From NCBI RefSeq assembly GCF_949628215.1, contig NC_134297.1, forward strand, positions 1 through 64,000: a stretch of DNA of 64,000 bases, in the 5' to 3' direction. Below are positions 11,888 through 46,180 of the stretch, piece by piece (position 1 is the first letter of the stretch; every line of letters starts with the position of its first letter). Both the position numbers and the translations under genes were made by a program. Source of the DNA: Phalacrocorax aristotelis. Taxonomy: Eukaryota; Chordata; Aves; Suliformes; Phalacrocoracidae. Below the pieces are notes generated by a model, which saw nothing but the letters and a program-made list of their open reading frames with translations, was not told the DNA's origin and did not search any database.

Positions 11888-12367
11888 TGTCCTGGTTTAA
11901 CCCCATCTGGCAACTAAGCACCACACAGCCGCTCACTTCACCCCACCCCAGCAGGACAGGGGAGAGAATCAGGAGGCTGAGAGTGAGAAAAGTCATGGGT
12001 TGAGATAAACAGAGTTCAACAACCACCAATAAGGAAAAGAACAAAACCCCCAAAAACCCAAGAGGGAAAAATAAAACCCAAGAAAGACCAGGGGTACAAA
12101 TGAAAACAACCGCTCACCACCAACTGAGCCGTGCCCAGGCAAGCTGCAAGCCGCAGCCCCCCACCCACCGCCCTCCTGGTTTTATTACTGCCCGTGACAT
12201 CATATGGCCCGAATATCCCTGGGGTCAGCCGGGGTCCGCTGGCCCAGCTGCGTCCCCTCCCAGCGCTCCGCATGCCCCCAGCCCGCTCGCTGGCAAGCGC
12301 CGCGCAGCGGTGACCGACACAGCCCTGCCTCTGCAACACCGTTCCCAGCACAGATCCAGAACACAGG
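11888..12367 (-). mobile_element. Fossil solo LTR of an avian endogenous retrovirus, incomplete
   Basis: The plus strand begins TGTCCTGGTTTAACCCCA, then runs through a CAACTAAGCACCACACAGCCG-like segment, a TGGGTTGAGATAAACAGAG-like segment, and a TGACATCATATGG / GAATATCCCTGGGGTCAG segment. I recognise these as the reverse complement of a common avian ERV LTR. The recognisable match stops near 12367, before the expected other LTR end, so it is an incomplete copy. No internal retroviral genes are seen beside it, which suggests a solo LTR. Divergence from the family pattern I remember looks moderate to high, so it is likely an old insertion. Family placement is from memory and not from a search. 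Confidence 0.75.
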
Positions 12368-12890
12368 TGGACGGAGCGCAGGGTGGGAGCAGGGTGCAGG
12401 GAAGTGGGGGGGTGGGGTGTCAGAGTTTGGGTGGGGGGCAATGAACAGGTGAGGGGTGCAGGCAGCACCCCGGGGGTACAGCAGCAGAGGGGTGATGGGG
12501 AGGTGGAGCAGGGGCAGAGGGGGCACAAGGTAGGAGGGCAGGGGACACAGGGGGCATGTCACGGCTGGGAATCAAGAGGGGGGAAAGCCTCGCACAGAGG
12601 AGCCTTTCGGCAGAAAGCATTTGGGAGGGCGGAGACACACACGGGACAGGGAGAGGGGGGAGACAGAGACGGACAGACGGGGAATGTGTGGGTAGAAAGG
12701 TACGGAGGGGAGCGCACATGGGGTCGACCTACTCCAGGGGCTCCACCTGCAATAATCCACAGCAGGAAACTCACCTGGGATAACCTGCACAGATAATCCA
12801 CTCCGGACAGCTGACCTGCACCAGATAACGCACACTGGTAACCCTCAGTGATGCCCATCACACTGCCAATGTTTCGCCCCAAATTTTCCT
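12368..12890. repeat. G-rich purine tract and short imperfect repeats
   Basis: From about 12370 to 12720 the plus strand is unusually G- and purine-rich with many runs of 4-6 G, capable of quadruplex or triplex structures. Between about 12750 and 12850 short imperfect repeats of the form ATAATCCAC / ATAACCTGCAC / ATAACGCAC recur. No coding potential is convincing. It may be an expanded remnant next to the LTR or an unrelated low-complexity region. Confidence 0.5.
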
Positions 12891-13190
12891 CAAATTGGGG
12901 TTTTGGTGGGGTTTGGTTTCTTGGGGATTTTGTTTGTTTGTGTTTGGTTTCGTTACTTTCTTTTCCGTAATAGAAAAATCAGGGTGGGGGGTGTGTGTCT
13001 CTGCGCGTGTGTCTCTGCGCGTGGGTGTTTTGTGGTCTCCCCTCCATTCCCCCAAATATTCACTTCTGGGGTTCTGTGGTCCTTTTCCTCAAATTTGGTG
13101 ATTTTCCCTTTTGTGCATTACAATGGTGGGAGGGGTGGTGGTGTCGGGGATTTTGTTTGTTTATTTTCCCCGGGCCTACCTTGACTTTGC
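12891..13190. repeat. T/G-rich low-complexity DNA
   Basis: Rich in TTTGG, GTTTG and TGTGTCTCTGCGCG-type repeats (the last is tandem near 12985-13025). No gene features. The closing CCTTGACTTTGCAG could act as a plus-strand acceptor for the exon-like piece that follows. Confidence 0.6.
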
Positions 13191-13192
13191 AG

Positions 13193-13339
13193 CTGGAAGT
13201 GCAGGCCCTGCAACAAAGTGAGGACAAGAAAGGAGGGAAAGCAGGGCAGGCAAAGGGAGAAGAAAACACCAAAGCGGGCACTCGTGAGGGAGAGGGCAAG
13301 GCTCTCCCCATGCCGCCAGGGCCCCCTGAGAAGCTGTAA
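13193..13339 (+). other. Exon-like plus-strand fragment ending in a stop codon, unidentified
   Basis: After CTTTGCAG there is an open block of 48 codons ending in TAA. It is strongly Lys/Glu/Gly-rich (LEVQALQQSEDKKGGKAGQ at its start), with coding-like composition, and ends in a Pro-rich tail. About 200 bp downstream lies an A25 tract (13545-13569). It could be the 3' end of a processed retrocopy, a terminal exon of an unknown gene, or chance. I cannot name the protein. No upstream partner exon was found. Confidence 0.25.
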
Positions 13340-13544
13340 CCAACCCTCCCAGGGTCCTGCCACACACAGGGGCTCCGCTGAAGGTTTCGGTGCCGCTCAC
13401 GCCTTCCGGGGCTGATGGCGCCTTCTCGGGAATCCCTTGCCTCCCAGGAGCATGGCCAAGGCTAGGGCCCTCGCCGTGGTCCTACGGACTGTGAGCCCGG
13501 GTGCCTGCATTTGGCAAAAAGGGCCGTTCAGAGATGATGGTCTT

Positions 13545-13569
13545 AAAAAAAAAAAAAAAAAAAAAAAAA
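13545..13569. repeat. A25 tract
   Basis: Pure A run that could be the tail of a retrotransposed sequence inserted on the plus strand. I see no clear poly(A) signal before it and no obvious flanking duplication. Confidence 0.7.
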
Positions 13570-13639
13570 GAGGGCCACGAACTTCTACAAAGCCAAAGCC
13601 CAACTCACCACACTCCAGCGGGTATGAAGTCACACTCGG

Positions 13640-16600
13640 GGTCAGGTTTTGATTTCCATGTGGTTTAATAAGTTAACGGGTTCAGCCATTACACAGCAAT
13701 GGAATTCTTCTTCAACATATACAAAGGTGCAAGAACTTCATTCATTTAGTCCAAATTAAGTCATTTTACTCTCAGCTCTTAAATAGCTATACAGGTCCTA
13801 TTTTTTTTTTTTCCTCTAAACAATCTGGGGTTCAAACAACCCACCCAGAGAGAAGGCATCAAAGTACAAAAGAGCACGCGTAAGGAGGGGCGCTAATTCA
13901 AATTCAGCGTGGGTATTTGTCCCGGTACCTGTACGAGCAGGGAAAGGCGGCGTGGAGCAGTCACGCCTGTAGAAGGAGCTGCAATATTGGAAGTACACAA
14001 AGACCTTTTCCAGAAGTTTGACCACCACTGGGATTGTTACTCTACCGCGACAGTCACCGTGACCTAGGGGGAGCGAGGGAGGGGAGAACAACGCAAGAGA
14101 CCCCAGAACACTCAAATGTCAGCACCCCCCCTCCCCAGCACTCAAGCATCTCGCCAGCTGCCCAGAAATTACTTCTCTGGAGGTTTGGCAAACAGTGAAC
14201 CGAGAGCAACCATCGCAGGAAGGAAGTGGCATCGCTGAAGACAAAAAAAGCAGAATGAGAACACTTGTGAGCCTACACCCTGCCATGTGCCCAGTTCTAG
14301 TCTAGAAACAGCGCGTGCCTGTGGCCCTCTTACATCAACTTGAAGACGTTTCCATTACGCTCCCCGCCACTGAACTGTTTTCTGACTAGCTCTCTACCCA
14401 CGTAGTCTCCCCTCACTCTCCCCCACTTCAGGCACTCTGCCTAAAAACCTGTCCTCAACTACAGAAGCAGCGTGAGAGGGCTTGCAGGGGCAGAAATCGG
14501 ATGCGCTTGCTCAAGTCTGACCCCGTGGAGGTCTCTCTAAGATGCGTTTTGGGGCCGCCACAGGCACTGGTAATGCTGCTCTCCTGACCCACAATCAGCA
14601 CCAATGTCCTCAGTCGCTCGGCAGCATGACCAGTACCGGCGTTCCCAGCGTGCGCTCTCGTTACAAGGGTGTACAAACATGTGCGTGCGATGCCTCTGCC
14701 CTCGAACGCGCGGCCTTTGAGCAGCCTCTCCAAGTACCGCGCCTCAGTCAGACACCTGTCACGCGAAAGCCTATGGGCACTCCCAAACACTGAGCTTCTG
14801 CGGTTCCCTCCATTCCTTCCTGCACCCATTTTCTCTCGCCTGGAGAGGATACTCCTCACTGGCCGATGCCGAGGGCTTTTTGGACGGGGAGGCTCTTAAA
14901 AAGCCTTACCAAAACACGGGGGGAGGAGGTATCCAGGCACAAATACACTTACAAGCACACTTACAGCTAGAGAAATCTGTTTTCTCAACAGAGGTAAAAT
15001 TACACAGCACAGGTAAGTTCTATAAACTCTGTTGAGCCAAAATAGCAGGAAAAACCAACCAAACAACAACGACGACAAAAAAAAAAAACAAAAACAAAAA
15101 CAAACCACCACCACCCCACCCAAAACGTGTAATTTGGCTTCATTTACCAGTCACCATTTCCATTTGTGTAGCCGACAGCGAAACGCAGCATTTGGAACGC
15201 AGGCCCTCGTAAACAGGTTGAACTCCTTCAGAAGCCTCCCTGTGTCCAAGCCCACCGCTCCCCCACATATTCGGTGGAGGACGATTTGACAAGGTGCAAA
15301 CAGCGAGCCTACCCTGAGAACACCAACCTGGCAACTGCAGATCGTTCGAGTCTAAAACAAGACGGCGGCCGACGCCGCACGCTGGGGTCGCTCTGTGGTC
15401 CCAGCCGTCATGAAATGCCACAGACCCCGCAGCAGCCCTGAGGGGAGGGCACGGGGGTCCGGCAGAAGTTAAATGGGGAAAGGCAGATTTCAAATAGCAT
15501 ATCCTCTGTCCCAAAGTCAGAAGCACAAGCAGGGAGTAAAGACAAAAGAGATTTCTTTCAGTGGCAGTTCCGCAGGGGGAAACTCCCTGGGACTCTGTCT
15601 TTACAGTTTCCGGAGGCCAAAGCCCTACGTGACCTTCCCTTTCCTTCCGAGAAGACTAGGACAGAGGAATCGCTTCTCACGCCAACAGTAGCACCTCCCC
15701 CACGAGGCGGATTCATCATCGTTCCTGGCATTGGGAAGCCGCGAAAGTCACCCGTGCTCACATAGCCGGGGCCTAACAAACCTAGCCGCCTGCTACTCGG
15801 GGGATGGAAACAACTGTGTGTGCGAGAATGGAAGCCGCGAAGAGAAAAGATCGACACATTCATCAGGAGCGTATCCAAAGTAAGAAAAAAACCTCCTGGT
15901 GCACACAGCCGAGCCATTCCCCCGCTGTCCCTCAAACAGCAGTTTACCCAAACACCCTGAAAAACATTCTGCTCTTACCAAAAATACGTAGAAGAGAAAA
16001 GGTTACCGTATCACTCCTACGCTGCACGACTTGGAGAAGCAACGAAAGGGCAGGAAGTACGTCTCCACCAGGAAACACGAGCGGGTGCAGGAACTCATGT
16101 CTGGGGACACGCTCTGTCCGCACTTGACAACATCCCTTTCCTTTGCAAGCTATCTAAGCAGATACAAGCTTTCACAGCAATTTACTGCCCGTGATAGAGA
16201 GAGCACTGCCAAAAATTCAAGGGAAGATACACACCAACTGTCATGCGTCCCACGAGCGTTCATTCCACACACGGCGGCACAGGACATCCCCAGATGAGTC
16301 TTCTGCCAGGCCAAAGCTCAAATCAAAAACAGTACTACCTCTGCTGTGATTCATCAGCGGGCATAGGCTGGAGCCAACAAACTGGGAACAAATTCAGGAA
16401 AGCCCATGAACGTATGGCAGGAATTGCCCATTTAACGTGGCTAGAAAGGGATCCTCGGTGCCCAAGGCCAGTGAGGAACCAAGTTTCAGTTTTACTCCCA
16501 GCTTTCCTATCACCTTCTTCCTCCAAGACAGACCAAAACATTCAAGTCGAAATCTAGGGACTCTCCTTTTCCGCCTCTGGTCTACAGGGAGAAGGACAAC

Positions 16601-19203
16601 ACTCGCCAGCCCTCTTCACGTACAGGAGCCCCACATTCACGCTTTGGGAGCACTGGTGGGAGCCTTGCACATTCGCCTCCAGCTGCTGCGCACCAAGACA
16701 GCTCGAGCTGCTCTTGCCATTTAAAGGAAAAAAAAAAAAAACACAGGACTATTAAAAGAGACTCATGGAAGGTCCTGTGATAAACCCGCATCTGAAGAGC
16801 TGCTGGCTTTTCTGAAAGTTCCCTTCCTCTCAAACCAGTCTTTCTCATGCTGGGCTCAGCCAGCACTCTTCTTTCAACGCAATCTTGACACGGTATTAAA
16901 AACGAATAAACAAAAACCAAAAATGGAGTGCCAAGTACTGCTAGCCACAGAGGCAGAGTGGTAGCAGGGATGGTGCAAGAGAGAATGCCGAACTGGAACC
17001 AAGCCCAGAGGCTCTGGGAACGAGGGCGTGCCTGCAAAGGACAGCACTGCGTGTGACACCGTGCTGACCCAGCAAAGCAAGGCTAGGTCTAACTGGCGGC
17101 CGGATCGCTAGAGGCGAGCGCAGATTGCCAGCTTCCACCAGCGCTGCAGCAGGAACCAGTCCCTCGCACTGAGGAAAACAATTTTCAGCGAGACACAATG
17201 AGCACTCCAACATCATAGTGCACGGAGCTGCAAACAAAGCCACGGTACCACACGGACAAGGAAAGGAACAAAGGATAAAGGACATGAAAGAGCTCGGGGA
17301 TGATGGAAAGGCTCCCAGATCAAAACAAACAGATGGAGAAGAGGTTCCTGGTCAGCCAGCTGGACCAGTCCGATTTCTCACACGTGCCCAACCTCGTGGG
17401 GAAGGGGCAGGAAAAAACAAGAGGAGGGATGATCCCTCCTTCTGGCACATGCCGGCACTTTCAATCCGAGGCCCGGGCGTCTCTGGCCTTCCCTACCTCC
17501 AGATGCTTTCAACAGACGCCCAGAAATTCCTGCCTGTAAATCCTTTCACCGCAGCATACTGAACACATTCCGGTCTCTGGAAACGGCACGTGACGACGGC
17601 CAGATCAGTAAGCCGGGATCTGTCCTTCTGAAGAACACGACGTGTCATTTTCTGCGCACCGTCAGGAGAAAAACTGATTTTTCAGTTGGTCGCATCCTAC
17701 ATAGGGCGGGGTGACAGCCTCCACCTTGGGAGGTACTGTTACAGGAGGGCAGAGCTAGTGAACCCAGTCAGGCCTAGGCGATCACCCTTCAGCGAGGTTT
17801 TTCCTCCCGTTTACCGCATCTCCTCAACTCTACAACCCACAGGAGAGCAGGCGCTTCCATTCAAACAAGGGGCACTGAGAGGCCACAAGCGTGTCTCCAA
17901 AGAGCATTGTTACGCTATCCAAACGGGGTGTCCGGGGATGTTCGCAACATGCGCGCGTCAGGAGACCGGAAAAACACTCGTCTAGAAGGGCAGTCTCCTC
18001 CCACGCAAGGAGTCAGTTTTCCCCTGCGTGCCTCTCCCTCCACAAACACCTGCTGTGGAAATGCCCAATATTTGCGCATGGTGGATCGGGTTTGCCAGAA
18101 GAAAGGAAATACCAGACACGATCAAAAAAGGCTCCTTGTACTACGGGAAACCCTTTCATCAGTGAAAAGGCGTAAACTCTCCCCTCTCTCTGCCGCGTGC
18201 CTTCAGGCTCCACATCAGACCAACCTTTCACTAGCATCGCCACGTTCCTCGCCGTCCATCCCCATTGCAGTGCCGGTCCTCGTCGTGCGAGAGGCCAGGC
18301 ACTCCGCAGGGCCGGAAGACAGCCTGGCGCCCCACCGGCAGCGCGCCCAGCGGCAAGGGTTCCACTTGTACAACGGCTGGCGCGTGCGGGCAGCCCCTTT
18401 CCCACCCAAGAGCACGGATGCAGAAGGACGGCTGCGGCACAGGGTGGCAGCACCGACAGCACCAACCATACATTCTTGCAAGGGCCTGGGCTTCTCCAAG
18501 AACTTGCCCAGAGGTTAAAACTTCCTCCTTCTTAGAGACGCCTTCCTTCATCAGCAGAGCACAGAAAGCACTCAGCACTGTCCGAACCAGAGACTGTTCC
18601 AGCAGCAGAGCCGGGTGGAGAATGGCAGCTTGTTCTCCTGACAGCTCACGGCCCAGGAACACCATCGCCCCACCCCGCCCCTCAGTCAGGTTACGGCCTC
18701 TGCACCAAGCAGAAGCAATAAGAGCGTTTAGACGGCCAACGACCACGTCATCCTCTCTTGCCAGAAGAGCTGAGCGAGGCTACATCCCATGCTTCTCGGC
18801 AATGTAGCTAACCGAGTAGTTTCTTGATCTTTAGCTCTGAGGGTGGCCGCTTGAGAGGGCCCCCGCCCCTTTCCAGGATGCGCCCAGCGATGGCAGACAG
18901 CTACGCAGGCAGAGTTGCTTCCGCAGCTCCTGGGACCCCCGTGGGGATTAGCATGCCACCTGGATTTTCTGGGAGAGCACAGTGGGGTACGACAGTCGGA
19001 GAAGGCTAAGCCAAGGCAGACGAGCAGCCTAAGCCCCGAGTTCGCCACCTCCGCTCCCCAAATGGCATAAAGCACTGGTGGGGTGTCTTCCCTCAGCCAA
19101 GGTTGGAAGGAACTGGACTGCAGGTCACAGACACCGTGGAGTGGGAAGACAAGAGACTAGAAAAGGATCTCTGCGCAATATTTCCGACGGGCTTCTCCCT
19201 GCT
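13640..19203 (-). other. C2CD2L: C2CD2L 3' region: long 3' UTR or intron plus alternative terminal exon
   Basis: Downstream of the C2CD2L stop (19204) the minus strand has no other recognisable gene. A minus-strand ATTAAA poly(A) signal variant lies at 13663-13668, after about 200 bp of typical AU-rich 3' UTR sequence (13640-13830). The final coding exon contains an internal CAG|GTGAGA donor (exon end 19215). A strong acceptor with a long pyrimidine tract (CCCTCGCTCCCCCTAG) precedes 14063. If these are joined, the frame stays open for 82 more codons, to 13816. So either the 3' UTR is about 5.5 kb or a second 3' exon is used. The stretch 14150-18800 shows only short unsupported open frames and an A-rich tract near 16730. 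Confidence 0.45.
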
Positions 19204-37344
<18,141 letters not shown>

Positions 37345-37981
37345 GGCGCCGAGCCGCGCCTCACGGCGGGACGGCGGGCATGGCTGGCGGGACGCCCCCG
37401 GCCCCGGCGCCTCCCACCGGGGGAGGGGGAGCAGAGGAGGGGAGGTCCTACCGCTACCGCCACCGCCACCGCCACCGCCGCCGCCTGTCCCGGCCCGGCC
37501 CGGCCGGGCCCCAGCGGCGCCCCGCGCCCGCCTGCGCACAGCCGGTACCGCGCCTTCCGCCGGGCCTTGCCCGCTCCCGGCGGGGCGGCGGGCGGGAAGT
37601 GACGTTACCGGGGGGGCGACACGGTGCCGGCGCGCGGCCGGAGGGGCGCCGAGGCGGCCATAGCGGTTGCGGGCAGTGCGGGGCGGAGGCGCCCCCCCGG
37701 CCGGGGCAAGCGCCGCTCCCCGCGCGGGGAGCTCAGCTCCGCAGGGCCCGCGCGGACTCCAGCGCCGGGCGCCGGCGTTCACGCACGCCCTCAGCGCAGC
37801 CCAACGCGTCCCCCGCGCCGCTCAGCGGCCCATGCCAGGGCCAAAGATGGCGCTCCCCGCCGCCGCCGGGCGCCCGCCCATCCGGTGTTTCCCCTCTGGC
37901 GTCCGGCTGGAAACGCGCGGCGTTCGGCGGTGGCGGGCGGCGCTCGGCTCCCGGCCTCGCTCCGTGCCCTTGGCCGCGGCC
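37345..37981. promoter_or_regulatory. Bidirectional CpG-island promoter of C2CD2L and DPAGT1
   Basis: The two start codons diverge and are only 637 bp apart. The interval is a CpG island with no TATA box, a (CCGCCA)n-type repeat near 37450-37485, and a YY1-like AAGATGG at 37844-37850. A second ATGGCGGCC-type match overlaps the DPAGT1 start. Shared head-to-head housekeeping promoters are common in vertebrates. Here it is inferred from spacing and composition; transcription starts cannot be read from sequence. Confidence 0.75.
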
Positions 37982-42617
<4,636 letters not shown>

Positions 42618-43150
42618 CCGTGCCATTGGGGAGCGGGGAAAGAGTTGCACCTGCCGGCCAGTTTTCCCCAGTTGCTGACCAAATGATTCAACCGGTCCTA
42701 CTCAGGCCCCTCTGAGAAAACCTCGGGCCACCTGTCGGCGCGCAAACAACAACTCTGCACAGGCCACCGTGAACTGTAATCGTTTTTGTGTGTGTGCGCA
42801 CAGAAGGCTTTTGTCTGATTCTACTGACAGAAAAGATTCACTGCTTCTTGGACATCATCATTACTGGGAATGCCTTTCGGAGGGGCAGTAAACGACCCAA
42901 ATGTTTACCCACAGCTCTTAGGGAAAGTGGGAGAGATTAAATCCCTGTCCTAACAAGCGTGTTGCTGTTCCCTGAGAGAGAAAACAGGACCTTCAATTTC
43001 TCTGAGACTCTGACAGCAGAACAAGTAAACCAGAATCCTCTCCTGGTTTCTCCAATCCTGCCTTTGGTCCGTGGACATAGAGTAACGTGTTATAAACCAT
43101 ACCCAAAACTCAGAGCGCTCTGAGAATAAAATAAGTCATGGTACCCATTC
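42618..43150 (+). terminator. DPAGT1: DPAGT1 3' UTR and poly(A) signal
   Basis: AATAAA at 43125-43130 is the first canonical signal downstream of the stop, giving a 3' UTR of roughly 530 nt. The exact cleavage site cannot be read. Confidence 0.7.
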
Positions 43151-45029
43151 CCCTTCAGTGCTTTGCCTCGAGAATATCGACATGCAGCGAGACTAGGTGA
43201 CGCACTACAACTCTGCGGCCTCCCGCCCTGCTGCGGGGCTGATCACTTCTGCAGTAGATTCCCTCCTCTTTCGCAGCTACCAGGAACATGCCCACCGGAG
43301 GGCTTTTATTTCCAAACATCTTTATCGCCCGCCTGCCTTCGTGGAATAGGACACATTTGGAACAGGCTAGCAGAGTAAGGATCGCTGTGTCCTTGCGTAA
43401 CAGAGGTCATCGGTAAAAGCCTTAGATTAACACAGAACTAAGACCCTGCAGGCCGCAATTACCTTTTCCTTAAATACAACTCGTTAGCCATGTAGCCATA
43501 TCTGGCACCATAGTTCACCACAGAATTGCTACCTACCTGCCAGAAAAACACATAACAGCCATTGGAGTACCAGGTTAAAGAGGCTGCGTGAGATTAACAG
43601 GAGCGAAAAGCGAAATACGCAACAGCAAAGGCAGGGACGCTGAGATGGGTGACAGCAGAAGTTGCTGAGTCTGGTACCTGAATAGATGTAAGGCTGCCGT
43701 GCTTCCCCACACCCAAGTCCAGAGCGTAGCGAGGCTGGGACTGTATTCTTGGTAGGCAAAAAATGCACCTGTCCAGCGACAGTGATCAACGCAGAATCTA
43801 ACGCGCGGCACTCAAATGCGAATGGTACAAGTGACCGACTCCTCTTCCTCCTCTCCCAGCTGATCAGTTTGGAGCTCTGCTAGTAGAGCAGAGTCATATA
43901 AATGTGTACGTATAAACACACACAAAAACATGATGAGTCCCTTCAGTAGCTGGCCCTAAATGCTCAGTCTGTCCAGTAGCTAGCTGCTGGATCTCCAGGC
44001 ACCGGGGCACACGGACACCCAAGGTCCGCAGTACTACTCTGCTTGCTCTTACTCAAATCTTCTCACCGAGAGAGGGGGAGAGGGAGAACTTAATCTCTCT
44101 GCTAGCTGATCTGACGTATGGCCTTCCAGTGGCCGACTCTCAGACACCCACCCTGTTTTCTCCAAAAAGCTGGCGCAGACCCACCTCCAGTAAGCAACCC
44201 GCCGACCCCGATCTCTCCCGTATACCATCCCAGATACCTGGCTCCAAAGCCCGTTAGCCTACTCGCTCACTAGCCTGGCTGCTTCGCTAGCAGTCGCACG
44301 CGCTGGCATTCCACCCTAGCCCCAGCCCCCTACTGCACGTGCTCTGGTTTGTCCCATGTGTTGGTACCACTGGTCCCTCTGACCCGTGGCCTGACACCGG
44401 TTGCTGGTGCTTAGACCTCCAGGTGTACCTAGGCACAGTTCCCTCATGCTGGGAAAAAGCTAGAAGCGGAGCTCAGCAAGACAGGACAGACTGCAGAGAT
44501 AAAGGCTACCAATCAGCAACATGTTCACACACCACCACCTTCTTCACCCTGCGTCTCCTTCAACAGTCGTGTGGTTTTTCCTCACAGTCCACTTTGACTC
44601 CTTCCCCACCTTCGGTGCTTCCCTTAAACAACCCATAATGCATCTCACATGTCCCCACGATCCCCTAAAAAGGCTCTCCCGGTAGGTTTTACACATCCCT
44701 GAATGCCATCCCTGCTGTAGGCCACCATAAGCCCCACACCCCTACAGGAGGGGATCCTCCTCAGTCTGCAGGCGTCCCAGGAGCCCGCTGTGCCACTCTG
44801 GAGGGGAGCCAAGCCAAGAGCAGGGCCCGGGGGCCAACCCCGCTCCTCAGAAAGCCCTGGGAGCAGCGCAGCTGGGGCGGCACCACGCCGGTTAGGTCAT
44901 TGGGGTGCCTCGCCTGTTGTCACCCTGCAGCCCCTCCAGGTTACTGTAGCCGGCCCTCACACACACGGCCTAGAGATACTGTTATCCCAAGAAGCGGGTT
45001 CGTTCATCTGGTGTGCAGAATGCCAAAAT
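43151..45029. other. Intergenic DNA between DPAGT1 and H2AX, nothing recognised
   Basis: Average composition, no splice-supported open frame on either strand, no recognisable repeat. A GC-richer patch lies at about 44700-44960. Confidence 0.35.
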
Positions 45030-45560
45030 ACACACTGAGCGAGGGTATTTTATTCAAGTCATTTTTGCACAAAGATGGGTGCTAGGTGGTAAGCTACAAA
45101 GCTGCACTCCGCACCGAGAAACTACAAGGCATTTATACAGTTAAATGTGTCAGTCACAGGTAATATTCACACGCCTCAGCTAGTGACTGGTTAATTTCTT
45201 TATCGGTTCCATATAAAGGTACAGCTCAGTTTCAATTTACCACATATGCTCATAGATTAAGGGATTTACAAGGGGGGGGGGGGGTGGTTCCTGGCCTATG
45301 GGCCTGATTTTTTGTATTATAACGAAGATAGTTCCTCTAATAGGCACTTTGTTTTACTTCTTATCTACAACCCAATCAGTTGTTGTTCTTGACTACACAC
45401 TTTATCACCCCCTTCTCAGCATCTTCTAAGGCAGGATGTTTGTTTTGATCAGTCTCTCAGCTCTCCTCAAGGATATAGTCTTAAAACAAGTGCTTCCCTG
45501 TCTCTTAGTTTCTGTCTCTGGCCCTCAACTTCTGTTTTGCCAGGCTCACGTACTTCATTG
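45030..45560 (-). mobile_element. Possible fossil LTR of an endogenous retrovirus
   Basis: An AT-rich block begins with GTATTTTATTCAAG (AATAAA on the minus strand) followed by GCACAAAGATGGGTGCTAGG. It contains a TTCCATATAAAGG box and a G12 run near 45272-45283. The layout resembles the region around the polyadenylation site of avian LTRs read in reverse. I saw no internal retroviral sequence. Boundaries and family are uncertain; it appears incomplete and old. Confidence 0.3.
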
Positions 45561-45955
45561 TCATGGCTGTAGCGGAAAAATAAAAAATATCCCTTTTCTG
45601 AGGGATACCAGTAGCACAGCCAAAGCTCCTCACGCAGAGCCAACCCTGCGGCACTGCTGCCTCCTGTTAGTCAGGAGCGGCAGCCCCGCTCAACAGGCGC
45701 TCTGCCTGCCCGCGGGTGGGCGGGCGGGAGGCGTGAGGGGCTCCACGCGGGAAGGCCCACTCACCCCGAATGCAGCCAACGCAGGCCCGCGGCCACTCCC
45801 AGCCCGGCCGCAGGCCCCTGACGAGCCGGGGCCGCCCCGGCGGGAACCATAACCGCCTCACAGACACGCACATCCCCCGCCCCGGCGGCGCCGGGCCGCA
45901 CCAACCGCCGCCCGCGATTTGAATTTGGCGCCCTACCTTCTTACTGGCCGCTCCC
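45561..45955. other. Spacer rising into the H2AX CpG island
   Basis: Unremarkable sequence that becomes CpG-rich from about 45680. No gene recognised. Confidence 0.35.
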
Positions 45956-46180
45956 CACTGCCAATAGGCTCGGGGCAAGCGCGGTGGCATCGCGCGGATG
46001 ACCAATCAGCGAAAAGCTTCTTTCGGCGGACGCACCAATAGGGACGCGCGGCCGCACCACCCAATGAGCGGAGCCCTACTTTGCGGAAGGCTATAAAAGG
46101 GCTGCGCGCGGGGCCTGCTGCCTTACTCCGCCGCAGCGCTCCGGGCAGAGAGGATCGCGCCCGCCGCGTCGCCAGGTGCC
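45956..46180 (+). promoter_or_regulatory. H2AX: H2AX promoter: four CCAAT boxes and a TATA box
   Basis: CCAAT motifs lie at 45961-45965, 46002-46006, 46035-46039 and 46061-46065. TATAAAA lies at 46092-46098, with the ATG 83 bp further on. This is the layout of replication-dependent histone promoters, where CCAAT boxes bind NF-Y. The surrounding DNA is a CpG island. Confidence 0.85.

Noticed and set aside
18231-18807. Overlapping plus (180 aa) and minus (171 aa) open frames
   Set aside because: Antisense pair of similar length with no recognisable domain, inside the C2CD2L 3' region; consistent with chance in GC-rich DNA.
43151-45029. Extra gene between DPAGT1 and H2AX
   Set aside because: No splice-supported or recognisable coding sequence on either strand; the human order also has none here.
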